From Steromphala cineraria (lineage: Eukaryota > Mollusca > Gastropoda > Trochida > Trochidae), in the NCBI GenBank assembly GCA_916613615.1, contig OU744736.1:53821600-53885599 (forward strand): a stretch of 64,000 bases of DNA. The letters run 5' to 3'. Within the stretch, counting starts at the first letter, position 1. Each line of letters begins with the position of its first letter. The notes below the pieces were generated by a model that searched no databases, had not been told where the DNA came from, and saw only the letters and a program-made list of their open reading frames with translations. A program made the translations under genes and the position numbers. Of the stretch, positions 1 to 13,549 are shown one piece after another.

Positions 1-3000
1 GAGGTACAATGTGACGGGGTAAAGAAGGCCAACGATGCGACTGGCTTCCCTGCAGTAGAGGATTCGTGCAGTGAGTGAAAATTTCAGGAAACTAGCTTTA
101 AATTGCAGCTCTGAGCGCACACGTGCGACAAGCTTTCTTTATCTCATATTGCCCTCAAATTCATGATTTCCATGATACAATGTCCCAGGGCTGATGTTGT
201 GTTGCATGTCATCGGAAATTGGACCCATTTGCAACTGATGATGTCTGTGGTCTCAGTATTGGCAATCCAAAATATTGACACGTTGTGTCAAAAGAGGTCC
301 TCTGCTGACATGCTCATTGGCCTTTTCGTCATATTTATTGGTTTAAAGTTCAAAGAGAGCGTAACGGGGATGACAATGAATTTAAAGTTTAGATGTCCTT
401 ACAAATAGAAAGCAATATATCAAAATGTGCTCATTAAAACAAATTGCAGTTTGCTCTCATATTAAAAAATCCAGTAATGTTTTAAATACAATAACTGTAA
501 ACACAGCACCCCGTTGAACCATTTAAAATTTTCTATCATATACTTAAACTCTGAAGGATGTATACACATTTTAAGAAATATAATTCATAAAGTATAATGT
601 CAGTAATTTCACAACAATTTTCTTGTAAAGAGCCAATACAATACAATTGTTGGGAGTCATACTCTATAAATGGTATCATTTGACTGATAACAACATTAGA
701 AAGAAGAATTTATCAGAGAATTGATACTTTATGGTGAATTTTTTAGATGTTTTGAATCTATATCATTGAATATGCTATCTACCTTCGTTTCAAATCCGAA
801 AACAATATGTGATGAAAATCACGGAATGACTCTTTAATCATACGTGACATTGAACTAGAATTCAAAAAAAAACGCACAACTGTTTCCTCTTTATCTCACT
901 CTAGTCGGAGACGCGGCTTCAGACACGTGTGGGTGTGAAAAGGAGTATGTGCTGGCTGATCTGACAGAAGACAAGTGCTCGTATGTTGTTATTGCTTATA
1001 ATTACATTCGTCATATCATGAGTATAAAGTTTAAATAAGTATTAAACAATTTTTAATGAATTTATTACTCCGTTTACCCGAGCGGTTCACGGCCGGTTGA
1101 GCTGAAATAAAGATATGTATCGTCTTGACACGTCATACTTTCAACAATGTTTTGTGTGAATGAAAATGGCAGTGCCTTTAAAGCTCTAACGTTTGACGAG
1201 TCAATGAGGATAAGATTATTATATTCTTCCTATTGATTTAAAGTTTTGAAGTATCATAATTCTCCTTTCTTTATATCAAAGTATAACTATCTCTTATATC
1301 TGACACTACGTCCATCCATAGTGTGTTTGTTATAGTTAGAAGAAGCTTTAAATGTATCTGATCAGACTTCATACACATACAATCCCCTCTTTGTTTCCTT
1401 TGTAAGGAGGAAAATGAAATTATTGTACATCTATTATGTGAGTGTAAACATGTAATTGAACTATGGAACAACTTGGCAGAATGGCTGAAAGTTTGTACAG
1501 TAGCAGAAGGAGAAATTGTTTTCACAAATGAAAATATTCTTTTTGGATTTAAAGGGGCAAATAATAATACATTAAATGCTGTTGCTTTGGTTGTAAAACA
1601 ATACATTTATAATTCAAGCAAAATTAAGAAATGTTTATATATTTCAAAGCACTTCAGAAAGAAATCCTTAGATATTAACAAACTTCCAAAACAATTGATT
1701 TCTCAAATTGCAATTATGCCAAATTCTTCAAATTTTGGTCAACTTTACATAATCTTTTCAATAAGTGATATTCATAGTATAGTTTTGAGAATGTAAAGAA
1801 TAATACTAAGATAATATAAAAACTTATTACATATTAGAACTTGTCATGGTAGATAAAAAATGAAACATAGTGATGTGTGCAATTACAATAGTATCAACTT
1901 TAATGTCTTGAATTGAAAATGTGAATAATTGATACAGATATATTATACAATTGTTTTCCTCACCCTGTTTATAATAACTGTTAATGATGAAATGAAGATA
2001 CTTCATGTGGAATTGTGGAGCCTTTACCTATGTATGACATGATTGTAAGCAACTTGAAAATGTGGGGGAAAAAAAGGAAAAAAAAAGACTTCATACACCT
2101 TTCTGAATATAACAGTGTTACAAACTCTTAATCCCGACACTTTTGCTGACTTTGTGTTTGCAAATATTAAATGAAATTATATATTTCTAGATAAAGATGT
2201 TCCGATACTTTCAGAGCGGACAGGACCTTCCTCCAGTGTCTCATGGAGAAGACGACCCCGAGCTGTAGCGGTTCCCAGCCTCATGTACTGGCCACCAACC
2301 ATCCTGTTGATTCTCAGTGTTGTGAGTGGCGAAAACGTTAATTATCTTTTTATATTGCGCCATTCCCATATGAGGAAATATCCTGAATAGATAGTACTTT
2401 GGTAGCTGCAAATAACCTCTTTGCGAGAAAGAAAAGGTCCTTACCTTCCCATGTTCAGATTGTTTACAGCTAGTCAGACTGAAGTCAATGTTGATGAAGT
2501 GCCTTGCCAAGGGAGACAACAAGACAAGGCCCAGGTCACAAATGCCTGGTGCCTCCATTGGAATTTGAATTTGATTTTGGCGTCAGAGGTCAGAGCATCA
2601 GAAGAAAACTATTTTATGAATTACATATTGCATTTTTAACTGTTTTGTTAAATCGTTTTTACATTTATGTTGGACTTCTTTAACTGAATACAAAACACAC
2701 TTGCATTTGAAGGGGATACGTTCAGTGATACTTGTAAATGTGAGATCCAGTTGGCACGGAGTGGAGTCGAGGAGAACACTAAATGTAGGTAAGTTATAAC
2801 AAATTGCTCGCTTTTCTAGCAATCTCTACCAAGCAACCTTCCTACAAGTACCACAACCAAACTAGTCCTGTTATTCTTTTTAGGATGATCATGCTATGAC
2901 GCTGATATCAAGTGTTAATTGAAATACATGAACATCCGGTTCTTAAACATGACAAAAAGCCAGGAGAAAACGTTGTCTTTGAACGTGAACTAAAAGCATA

Positions 3001-6000
3001 TTCCGTTTATTAAGATGCACAAAAGTTTAGTTACATCGTAAACTGTGTGCTTAGCCTGATCTTAATATACTTTTATACCTAACATATCTTTCTGCTTGTT
3101 TATATCTATAAGCATCAACCTTTCTATCGCCTTTTCTATAAGGTTTTCTGTCACAAGATAATCGGGTTGAAATGTATATCAACATGTAAGTGTACTGCTA
3201 TGTAACATGTAAGTGTACTGCCATGTAACATGTAAGTGTTCTGCTATGTAACATGTAAGTGTACTGCTATGTAACATGTAAGTGTACTGCTATGTAACAT
3301 GTACGTGTACTGCTATGTAACATGTAAGTGTACTGCTATGTAACATGTAAGTGTACTGCTATGTAACATGTACGTGTACTGCCATGTAACATGTAAGTGT
3401 ACTGCTATGTAAGATGTAAGTGTACTGATATGTAACATGTAAGTGTACTGCTATGTAACATGTAAGTGTACTGCTATGTAACATGTAGGTTTACTGCTCA
3501 TATTGTTTTGTTATACATGTGAAGCATGTTTATGCACATGGCTATACAAGTCATTTAGAAATTATTTATCATTAAATTCTTTTGACAAGTGACCCTTCAT
3601 TGAACGTAATGTCTGTCTGTATGCAAAATATAATGTTTCACGAAGTAGCGTTTAGAACAAACAAACACTCGATTTGTCTTCAACCAACAGTTCATATCTG
3701 GCTTTCGTCTCCTGTCTGAAGTCGGCAATTGGTAAGTCGTGTGATGGCGCACAATCTGCTCATGACCTAGTCACAGCGGTCAAGGCCAAGATGGACACTT
3801 GTGGTAAGAAGTTACGATTAGTATGATCACCATTTTATATGACTTTCCTCTTGAAAAACTTGCGTGGGGCGTATTTTATACAAAGGTTTTGCAATTTTTT
3901 CATTTTAGATTTATGATTGGTTCCAATTTAGAATCATTGATGGCATAACTTTTGTTTTAGGGTGACAGTATAAATATAGTACTATGCCCTTACAATACCT
4001 TAAATATTTAAAAGAAATGGGGATTTCTAGAGGTTTTTCATACATGAGTATTATTTGGTTAAATGCAGGAAATAACAAGCAAGTAAAACAAAACATTGCC
4101 CCTGTTATTATACATTTTGATTTCGCTGCATTTTGTTCAAATAGAAAACGTCCTACACTAATCATATCAGAATAGTAAAAGACTTTGAGTTTGTGTTTAC
4201 CTTTTGTCTTAGAACCTACACCAACTTGCCAGTGTGAACTGAGTTATGCAGAGAACGACAAGTCGACGAACACTTCCAAATGTCAGTAAGTAGCCTAGCA
4301 GTGTGTGGGTACTACCGGTGGGCGAGGACATGTTGTTTACACTATTTGTTGATTTCGTTCAAATACCATCAACATCTGAGATCAGACAATTACGTAATCA
4401 ACAAATCGCCGCCCTCTTAAAAATTCAACATGCAGTGAGTAAAAGTCCTCATTGGCAATTCCAATAACTCCTAATCTAACTCCAAACATCACATCCATTA
4501 ACTAATTCACGCTCTTAACATTTACATGTTCATTAGGTATCAAACAATTCTATGTTATAGGTATTATAAATCCATTCTATGTTTTGAAATAACGACGGTT
4601 GTCACATGCTTGTCTGTGTAGAGCAAACAAGGCTCTCATCTCGTGTCTACGTAACCAGACGTCAGCGGGCTGTGTAGACACCACGACTGTGGCCTCATTG
4701 GTTGCTATGGCTACAGAGACGGTACCCGGATGTGGTGAGTTCGTTATTTTTTCTACGTGTATGACCATGTTTGCCATTTGAAAGAATTGTAGTTTTACTT
4801 CAATTTGATGTTAAGGTGTGTTTCCGTTTATATCTTAAAGTGTCATTTCATCTTAAGGATATTGTTTCCAATTATTATTATCTAATGTAAAGAATATGTG
4901 TTTTACAAGTTGAAAATACTGCTGAAGTAGTTATGTGGTTAAATAAGCTATTTACGATAACCATATTGTATTGTGTGCAAGCTTGGTATGAATTGTTTAA
5001 TTTCGAATGTTTCGTATAAACAATAATTCAAAGAAGCCCATCACCTTGTTGCACATATAACCACGGAGATGACTGTTTACATCCACAGATCATACAAGTC
5101 TCTGTAAGTGCGAGGCTGTCTACACCAGAGGGGAGAAAGTCGACCCAGCCAATCACTGCAGGTAGTTTTAAAATAGGAAAACTCGTCAAATCAATTAGCA
5201 ATATAAAGAAAAAAAATCTAATATGTAAGTTATTTCGCTATCTATTTAGAGGTGATGTAAATATTTGAATAAGATGTCCTTAGGCTTCTGTGCCTTTCAA
5301 TGGATAATGATTAACGATCTCCACGATTTTCAACACATATTGTTTGCTTTGAAACGAACGTTGATGACATAATTCATTACAGTCAGACCTCGATAATCCG
5401 TCCACCGATAATCCGAATCCCGCGGTATCCGAACGGTAGCCAGCTGTAACCAAATTAATTTCTATATAAACTCATTAAATGTTGATTCGTTAATCCGTTG
5501 CTTCAGTCTCCGAATCCGAACGCCAATTAGCCGTAACGGATTAGTTAATTATCACTAGTTCTGCTTCATTAATTCGGCCGTTCATCAAATCCGTTTGGGT
5601 AAGTGATCAACACACTGATTGGATCGGTAAACTTCAGTGACAGTGGATTGACATGTGAGTTGAGTGTGACGGTAGTTTGTGATTGTAATAAATTGAAATG
5701 TCTCACTTTGTGTTTCTGGAGTTTATGATATTAAAAATTGTGTAATAGTTATAAATATATATATGTATAAACTCGTTTGATATACTAAATACATTCTCAT
5801 CTGTCTGTAGATTCAAAGTCGAGTAACTCCAACTTGTTAGGTTCGTTTCAGTAGTCTGAACGCTTCACTATCCGAACGTTTTTGATGAAAAACGGGAGCG
5901 TTCGGATTATCGAGGCCTGACTGTATATAATTTCAAAACATATAAACCTATTCACTCAAATGCTAATGATATGATAAATTCTTGTTTTCAATGAAAATCT

Positions 6001-9000
6001 TAAAACAGTCTTGCATATGCATGGTATTCATATTCACATATCACATAACTGTACACTAGTTATAAAACCGATGAAGCATTATCAACTCGTAACTGTCATT
6101 CTGCCTACTTTAGTTTCCAAAATTACGTAATGCACGTGATTGATGCACAATTGATGAGTTGTCCGAATTTTGATCATTATCACGATTTCAAACCTTCCTA
6201 ATGTTTCTTAACCCTAACCCTAACCCTAACCCTAAGGTACTAAAATGATACTTTCCTGCAACATCCGATAGTTCTCGATCAAATGACATGATTGATAAAG
6301 GTTGACCCCAAACAACTCACGGAGTGGCTCTTTAAGTCCACGATTGACAATATCACTTTATAAATTCAACCAATTGTTTCCAAGATGGTAAAAGTGAGGC
6401 TTTTTCAATCTTAGTGAGATTCTCATGTTACATCAACATTGCGGACAGTAATCCAGTTTTGTCTTCTTTTCGTCGAATTGAGACATAACAATCATTTTGA
6501 AAAGTATCCGAATGTCGATAACATCTCTTTTTAAAAACATGACATGTCATTTAGAAATTATTTTTAACGTGGAAAGGTTAATTTAGTATATAGAATAATC
6601 AAATTGTATTGTTAACTTAAGGAGCAAATATTTGGTAACAGGACTGCAATGCTTTAGATTTTTTTTAGAACAATGGCCAAATTTGAATTGCCCCTCTTTG
6701 TCAATTTGTAGCAACGCCAAGGGTCTACTAGCATGTCTGTATGATGAGGCCGACACTGTACGGACCTGCAATGACGGGTCTAAAGCAGACCTTGAGGTCT
6801 TCACTAGAACACTCATCTCATCGACTATAGCGGACTGTAGTAAGATAATATTATGTAAACATTAAATGCGAGATTAGTCTTTAACTAAAAACTATCAATT
6901 GAAGTCATTTCTACATAATTAGTCTAAAATATTTGTCATTTTGTTAAAATAATAATAATAATTTACGTACTTATATTGCATAGTTCACGTCATAAGAAGA
7001 AATATTATTTAGGCAACCTTCATATATCTAACCAGAAGGATTGTATTTTGCACTTATTAATACGTTATAAACTATATTTTGTGTTACCTTAACCCATTAC
7101 TGGTATATCACGAGGTATTGCGACGGCATAGAACCAATTTAAATGTGATATTTGATTCGAAATTCACATAAGACAATTACCACCAGGTTTGGACGACACC
7201 TGTCAGTGTGAGGAGGAAATGCTGGACGGTACCTGCAGGTAATCATGCCTTCCTACCCATACAGTAGGAAATAACAAAGAAATTGTGACATACTTTAAAT
7301 ATGATGATATGTGCACATATCACTTTTGTCTAACAACGATTGTCTCTGATTGTCTTAAATTATTTCACCCCAGACGTTTATTTTGAAGAGAATAAAATTG
7401 ATTCTGGTATTGTTCCCGGATAGATCAAAGGTGCCGCCCACCCTTTATTCTGCAAAAAAGTATAGTTTTTGAATGTCAATGGTCCATGACGTCAATAACA
7501 ATCGGCTATGACGTCACGAGCTAGGCCCTAATCGAGAAGTTTTTGGGACTTACAATGTATATGGTGAAAACATTTACACTTAAGTGATAACAAGGTTCAC
7601 ACAGAGATACAAACGTACCATATCGAGTACTGCAGAATTAATGATGAAAACAACTGAGGGGTCAGTTTTCACCATACATTCGTTCCTTACTTTAAATCCT
7701 GACGGTTTAAGTGTTCACAGAAAAAAACCAACAGCAGATTGTTTAAAAAGTAATTGGATTTTTAGACCTTGTCTGAGTTTTGAAGACCGATTTCATTTGA
7801 GCTTCTAACGTATGCAAATAAAACAATGAAAATACCCTGTTACACATTGCAGCAAGCTGAAGAAGGGTATATCCTGTCTCAAAACCGCCACATCAAAAGG
7901 CTGTAACGGCGAAAAGATTGTGAAAACAATTGCAACTGAAACCAACGTGAAAATCACTGCACTTGAATCATGTGGTGCGTCTTGAATGTTATACATTACA
8001 ATCTTCACTTGTAGAGTCATTTACACGTAATTATGAGTTGTTAGTCACAAAAATTATATCAATTGTCGGTAAAATTTGAAGGTCAATGTTATATCTTAAA
8101 CGTAGTTACAAGTAAGTTACAAGGTTCAATCAATCATATCAACCAAACTAAGAAATATGGTTTTTCGATGTTTGCAATATGGTTATAAATTTCATCAGAT
8201 GTTCTTAAAATTGATACGCATCGTAGAATGGAAAAGATTTTTACTCTAAGATGTGTTTTGTTCTCTTTGACTTTTGAAACTATCTTATTACATAATTCCA
8301 GCTCTGTCCACTGCTTGTCAGTGTGAGCTCGACTACACGAGCGCTGACGTCAGTAGCACCACAAAGACTTGCAGGTACGCAACTAATCGTTAGTTTTTCA
8401 GTTTTCATTTTCGGTTGTAATGCGTTCATGCATCAAAGATAACGTAAGAAATTTTATGTTAAAGACATCGGTAAATCCAACATAGGAGGTCAAAAGTGTA
8501 TCAGATCTATAAGAGGTAAAGTTAAAAAATAAGTTTGAATGATGAGAGAAGGATTTTGTTTTGAATATCGAGAACGGCTTATACGCAGTGCCTGATGTAA
8601 AACTATGAAGTTGAATATCATTGTTGAGGGACTTATCTTAAAGGTTTCAATTTTACAATTGTGACTTAAGGTTGTTTAGTTAAGTATTTAACTTTGATTT
8701 TATTGTTCTTTTGACACACTCAGTGCTGCGAAAACGCTCAAGACGTGTCTACAACAAGCAGATTCCAGTAAAACTATTCTGAAGGGATGTGACGACACGA
8801 CAGACGTCACCAAGATCGTCACTGACGTTGCAGATAAAGTCATCGAGGCAAAATGCGGTGGGTGGTTTAGAACATAGTTGATGAACGTTCGTTCAAATAT
8901 CGATGACACAAACCAATGAACTATACATGGTGATTTATGATGTTCAAAATCTACAGCTATAGACAGGGTTTAAATGATTTTTCGTAACTTTATTTGTTCT

Positions 9001-9130
9001 GCTACATTTTTAAGAATCCGACAAATGATTGATAATACACTTTTTCCTAACAGGTGCAATGCAGCACTCGGTTCTTTCATCTCTCCTTCTGTTTGTGTCC
9101 TTGACAACGGTGCAAATCCTCACAGGATAA
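1..9130 (+). CDS. 3' part of a GPI-anchored-type surface protein of tandem six-cysteine modules (unrecognised family)
   Basis: Exons read from splice sites: <1-70, 905-980, 2215-2321, 2713-2788, 3691-3803, 4213-4285, 4622-4734, 5089-5161, 6712-6839, 7187-7238, 7853-7974, 8302-8374, 8724-8857 and 9054-9130 (stop TAA 9128-9130). They join in one frame to about 428 residues; the 5' end lies outside the window. Short A exons (52-76 nt) carry Cys-x-Cys-Glu or close variants plus a third Cys. Longer B exons (107-134 nt) carry three more, as in ANKALISCLRNQTSAGC. Every A exon enters in phase 1 and leaves in phase 2, and B exons do the reverse, so an A+B pair is a symmetric 1-1 unit. Six full pairs follow a partial B exon. 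The last exon encodes a short spacer and a hydrophobic C-terminus (VLSSLLLFVSLTTVQIL) then stop, as in GPI-attachment signals; a single-pass anchor is the alternative. I do not recognise the module; it lacks the CC and terminal CN pattern of Ly6/three-finger domains. Function unknown, likely extracellular. Confidence 0.85.
1365..2098 (+). mobile_element. 5'-truncated L1/Tx1-like LINE with poly-A tail and target-site duplication
   Basis: It sits in an intron of the tandem-module gene. The 12-bp sequence GACTTCATACAC is present at 1365-1376 and again at 2087-2098, bracketing the insert 1377-2086. The insert ends in an A-rich tail (about 2067-2086). Its plus-strand reading frame, running up to the stop near 1796, begins with a zinc-knuckle-like segment of two Cys-x2-Cys-spaced cysteines followed by HLLCEC and a Trp-rich stretch (ELWNNLAEWLK), as found at the C-terminus of LINE ORF2. 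Only that C-terminal piece remains. Clade assignment rests on the poly-A tail and motif style. Confidence 0.8.
3181..3499 (+). repeat. 23-bp minisatellite, about 13.8 copies
   Basis: The unit AACATGTAAGTGTACTGCTA+TGT repeats head to tail with few substitutions (for example GTACGTG variants, GCCATG for GCTATG). It lies between two exons of the tandem-module gene and is not coding. Confidence 0.95.
5378..5925. mobile_element. Pogo/Tigger-like MITE with TA target duplication
   Basis: The two ends are inverted copies: left end at 5380 begins CAGTCAGACCTCGATAATCC and the right end at 5923 reads inward as CAGTCAGGCCTCGATAATCC. Both are flanked by TA (5378-5379 and 5924-5925). This end type and TA duplication are typical of pogo-like members of the Tc1/mariner superfamily. 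There is no transposase frame, so it is non-autonomous. It lies in an intron. Confidence 0.85.
6208..6235 (+). repeat. Short interstitial telomere-type repeat (TTAACCCTAACCC...)
   Basis: Four consecutive CCCTAA units, the complement of the common metazoan telomere repeat TTAGGG, lie inside an intron far from any chromosome end visible here. Confidence 0.9.
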
Positions 9131-9367
9131 GGACATCTAACTTGCTGATGTCGCCAGATTGGCACCAGATTTGTTTTAAGATGAGTGAACTTGTAAATAG
9201 AAGGACATGCTAAGGACAAACTTTGATTTTAAGAAATACTTTCTGTTTAAAAGCCTCACTGCTAAAGACTTCAATACTACTGTCCAAGCGGTACCAAACA
9301 ATAATTCTCTCTCTCCAGCTATGAACAAAAACCTTATGTGTAATGTACAAGCTGTATTTTGTTTACA

Positions 9368-9519
9368 AATAAACATTGGTTGTAGATATATTTATACACA
9401 ACATGGAGTAAGTAACATAGTATTGCAAGATGATAGTTGAGTATTACAACGTTATAAGATAATTCAAGACAGAAAACTTGTCACTTTAACGTTTTGCCAC
9501 AATCAGTGTGATAAATAAA
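9368..9519 (+). terminator. Candidate polyadenylation signals of the tandem-module gene
   Basis: AATAAA hexamers occur at 9368-9373 and 9514-9519, about 240 and 385 bases after the stop codon at 9130. Either could end the transcript; the sequence alone does not decide. Confidence 0.45.
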
Positions 9520-10589
9520 GCTTATTGAAGTATCGATACAGACAAGAAGTGATTTTCAATATGTCCTACATTATGTCAATATATATTCTAATATTCAAAT
9601 ATTCTATATCATTGTTATATTATTTTCTTCATGGTCATTTATAATTATAGGTATGCTATCTCTTAGCCGGTTCAAATAATTGAATGTTTTGTGTGTAATT
9701 CCAATGATTTTTAAGAATTGTTCAATAGAGAGTAATAACTATGTTCAAAACATGTAAAAACATGAACTGAAGACACCAATTATTATATATGATTTTGTTT
9801 TTATGTTGTTAATGCATTTACAAAGGTTGGTTTGAATCTAACTTTTGTTACAGATTATTAACTCATTATGTACTAAAACATGTATCACTTCATTTTACAT
9901 TTGTGTGCCTTTTTTGCTTTGAATATTGTGCTTGTCGTTTCAATTACTTAACAATTCATCCAAATCAATCATAATTGTGCTTATCTGGTATTAAGGTTGG
10001 ATGTATGATTTACAAATAATTTCGTATGATAAATACCAACGTCAGTTACATGTATATGTTTGTTATATATATGCCTGAAATGGAATTTTCTTGTGAATTA
10101 TTCGTTTTCATTTGGTATGTCTAAACATTATAATTTTGTGGTATCATGTAAATCTTCTTGATTGTTGATGTTATGCTTACGTCTCTTATGACGTTTTTTG
10201 TTATTTATATATATTGCTCAATGCACTCATTGCATTATTTTTCGAAATCGTAAATGCAATTAAAATATAAACAAGTAAAAAAAGTGTTCGTGATATTTCT
10301 TGAAAAAGATGTTATGAAGACTTCTGTTCTTCTGTTTCTGTTATATAAGTATCTATTATCTCGATTTACCGGCATGACATCATTTAATTTCATTATTCTT
10401 GAGTTCAGAAATAGTTAAACGGAGATCAATCATATAACGATTTTTGTATACATAATAATTGTTGTCATTGCCAAGTAAAAATGCAGATCATCCGCTTAAC
10501 CTGGAAGTATAGCTGAGTTTGATAATTTCCTAAAATTCGCCATGCGCTTTGTCTCGGGAAATACTTATATTTTGTCCCACCTGCGGTAG

Positions 10590-13243
10590 AAAACTCATGG
10601 GCAAAAGAAAAGAAACGCTGGGTATTTTCAAACGAAGGATAAACAAATTATGTATGCCATGTAAATTCGATTTCGAATGTGTTTGATAAAAAAAGTATTT
10701 GGAGAATTATTGTTCATAATTTTAACCATGATGGCATGGAGCGTTTTGCACTGTGGTTGTCTAAACACTGTTGGGGTGCTAACATTGCTGTTTTCAGGTA
10801 CTTTTTTGTTAATAATTATTTTGAAATTAAGTTTGAATTTCGGAAATGTATATCAGAAGTTTATTTGAGATACTGTTAATGAAAAACAGCCACTTTGACT
10901 TTTCTGCATTGATATGTCTTCGCGTTATTACGTCTATAAGTATGCAAAAAATGACCAATTTGGCTATCCAATCTCGCTTATTTAAAACCCTCCCGATGCT
11001 TCCTGGGGCCTCAGAGGCCCGCTAGTCACGTTAAGGTTATGTATAAATCGTTGAATTGATTTTAGAGTATCCAGATTCCATGTATTCCTGTAAATCCTTT
11101 AACAAAACAATGTCCCAGAATAAGATGATTGACAATATTTTTTTTGAAATATGATATCAATTTACAAATGTACATTTAGTAAGTGCTTCGCGGGGCCTCT
11201 GAGGCCTATGGTCATCAATTTTGTTTTACCAATACCATTACAATCGTCACAAATTCTTGAAATTAGCATTTCTAGGGTAAGTGTTCTGTGGGACATTTGT
11301 ATGAAAAATATTAATCATTTTAAACATTACTCACAGGACCTAAGCTCATTATAAAAGAGGTAACCATAAAATTAGTGCATGAAAACTAAATTTGTCCGAG
11401 GTTGTTGCCATATCAACTTATTTGTTTAAGACACCATAGTTGATTGTATGCATACTCCTAACGATTCCGAACCGTCATTGGAAGATGGTATCGGATATTA
11501 AACCTTATGTATTGCACTTAAACGAACAAAATTCTATATTTGTTAAAACTTGTCACTAAAATTGGTTTTTGTTGTATTCCTTTGGAAGGATGTTTGTCAT
11601 GCATAACAACGTTTAATTGCAGGATAGCTTAAGATAAAACCAAATTGACATCAAAATCGATTGCATCGTTGGGAACAATAGTACATGTTCAGGCTACAAG
11701 AATTAAAGAGAGATAAGATGCTATTCATAGTATTCGATTTTTTGGACAGAAAAAATATTACATTACTTCACAAAGATATATTTTACAATGATGTAGAATC
11801 AGTTAATTTTCTATTATAAAAAGGACTCCTGAAAAAAATTACAGCGATAAGACGAACATGCCCCGGGGCCGTGCCTGCCCGGTCTCCCCTACTCATACAG
11901 CAGATTCTGTGCTGGATATCAAAACCCTGCAAATATTTGTCAAATTCACTGATCATTTTTATGCAAACTTCATCATAACAGTCACTTTCCACAGCCGGAG
12001 AGTTGCAGCTGTTAGGTCCATAAATTTGGGGGATTCAGGTTTTATATAAGGATTTTCAAGGATTAAAAAAATCATGATACCTGAAGTATGTTCTTCAGAG
12101 AGTTCTACAGAATGTTCTGCAGAATGGTCTACATTATTCTGCCATATCCTTTCATTGACAACAAGCAGATAACTACACTGCAGTAAGACCTAGCACTTAA
12201 CTGTCCACAAATGCCTCTCATGCCGGATATTGTACATCATTAATTTATTATCACAATTACTCAGTCGGATCATATATTTGGCTGCATGAATATGTATAGT
12301 GAATGGTTTAACCAGAGAATCAAATTTTCAATTACACAATCTTATCACTATCTAATTGACGAAACGAAAGGGTAAGTGTTGCTCTTTTTAAGAATTGAAA
12401 CATTGAATAAAATCTTAGAATTATCTACTAAGGGAAACAGTCCTGAAATGTGGCCGGAATGCATGTATTCATCTTTTTTATGTCTTGTTCAAGCACTTTT
12501 ATACCCTCGTCATATATGGCAGGGGCATATTGGATTAACCTCGGTTGTCCGTACGTCCATACGTACGTACGTAACCACTCTACGTGTATACAGGGTATCG
12601 TTTATCCACTTCTCCTCAAAACCGTTCAACAGAATTAATTTCCTACAGTTTAATGGATGTTTGATCTTAAATGAAGCTAAAGGTGTGCATCTCTTATCTT
12701 ATTTTAAATTCTATGGTTAACAACATTGAGGACGTTTTGGTTAACAGGGGCAACTGTGTCTCATGGACACAAATTTTCTAGTTTCATTACGTAAATGAAG
12801 ATGAAAAACGAATCTATTAATTTAACAAATATGAAAATTAACAACTAAAAATAATAAATCACATCTATATTCCTTTTAATTTTGAAGGGAATACAGGAAT
12901 GTTTGTGTTTGAACATTAGATGTATATGCTTTCACCTTTTGATCATCATTTTGGCATGTTTAGCAATCTAAATGTAAAGTGGGCCTATGAGGCCCGGGGA
13001 AGCACCAGAGAGTAGTAAAATATCGATGCATCGGGAGGGTAAAGGAGATAGCAAATTGATGATTTTTTGACACGCGTTTTCTAAGGCGCCATGCAAAAAC
13101 ATCAACATAAAATGATTCAAACAAGGCAAACATAGTTGAGTTGACTTCTAAGGAAACTTTGCCACTCTGCTTCATTTACATCTTACATGGAATAAAATAT
13201 CCTGACATTTATGTTACCAGCGTTTCTTTTGCCCGTGAGTTTA
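10590..13243. repeat. Diverged long inverted repeat bounding about 2.6 kb
   Basis: The segment at 10,591-10,620 (AAACTCATGGGCAAAAGAAA and on to CGCTGG) recurs inverted at 13,217-13,242. An inner block at 10,988-11,020 (CCCTCCCGATGC, then GGGGCCTCAGAGGCCC) recurs inverted in pieces at 12,981-13,004 and 13,028-13,040. A third GGGGCCTCTGAGGCC copy lies at about 11,191. The arms are interrupted and imperfect, as in an old non-autonomous DNA transposon or a palindromic duplication. No duplicated target was found. Confidence 0.5.
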
Positions 13244-13549
13244 TGTCAAAGACACTCGTGTAATATCCTCTAGTTTATTAGACTTCTGCCCTGCACCTCA
13301 CACATTGTAGTCAATGTGTTGCACACATTTTTTAATGTAAAGCAAATTTTCCAGACTCTCGGAGATGTTACTCTAGGGGTATTACACATTGACAGACAAT
13401 ATGTATACCCGTAGACACCTTTACTTGATATGGAAATAGCTAAACATCATCTCATGTATTGGCACCGAAGTAGCTATATTCAAAGAATAATGATTTACGA
13501 ATGGAGCAATAACGATTGGTTCCTATATCCCATTCCACTGCATATTAAA

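Noticed and set aside
3181..3499. CRISPR-like array
   Set aside because: The units are contiguous with no spacers; it is a minisatellite in an animal intron. The same holds for 16,593-17,136.
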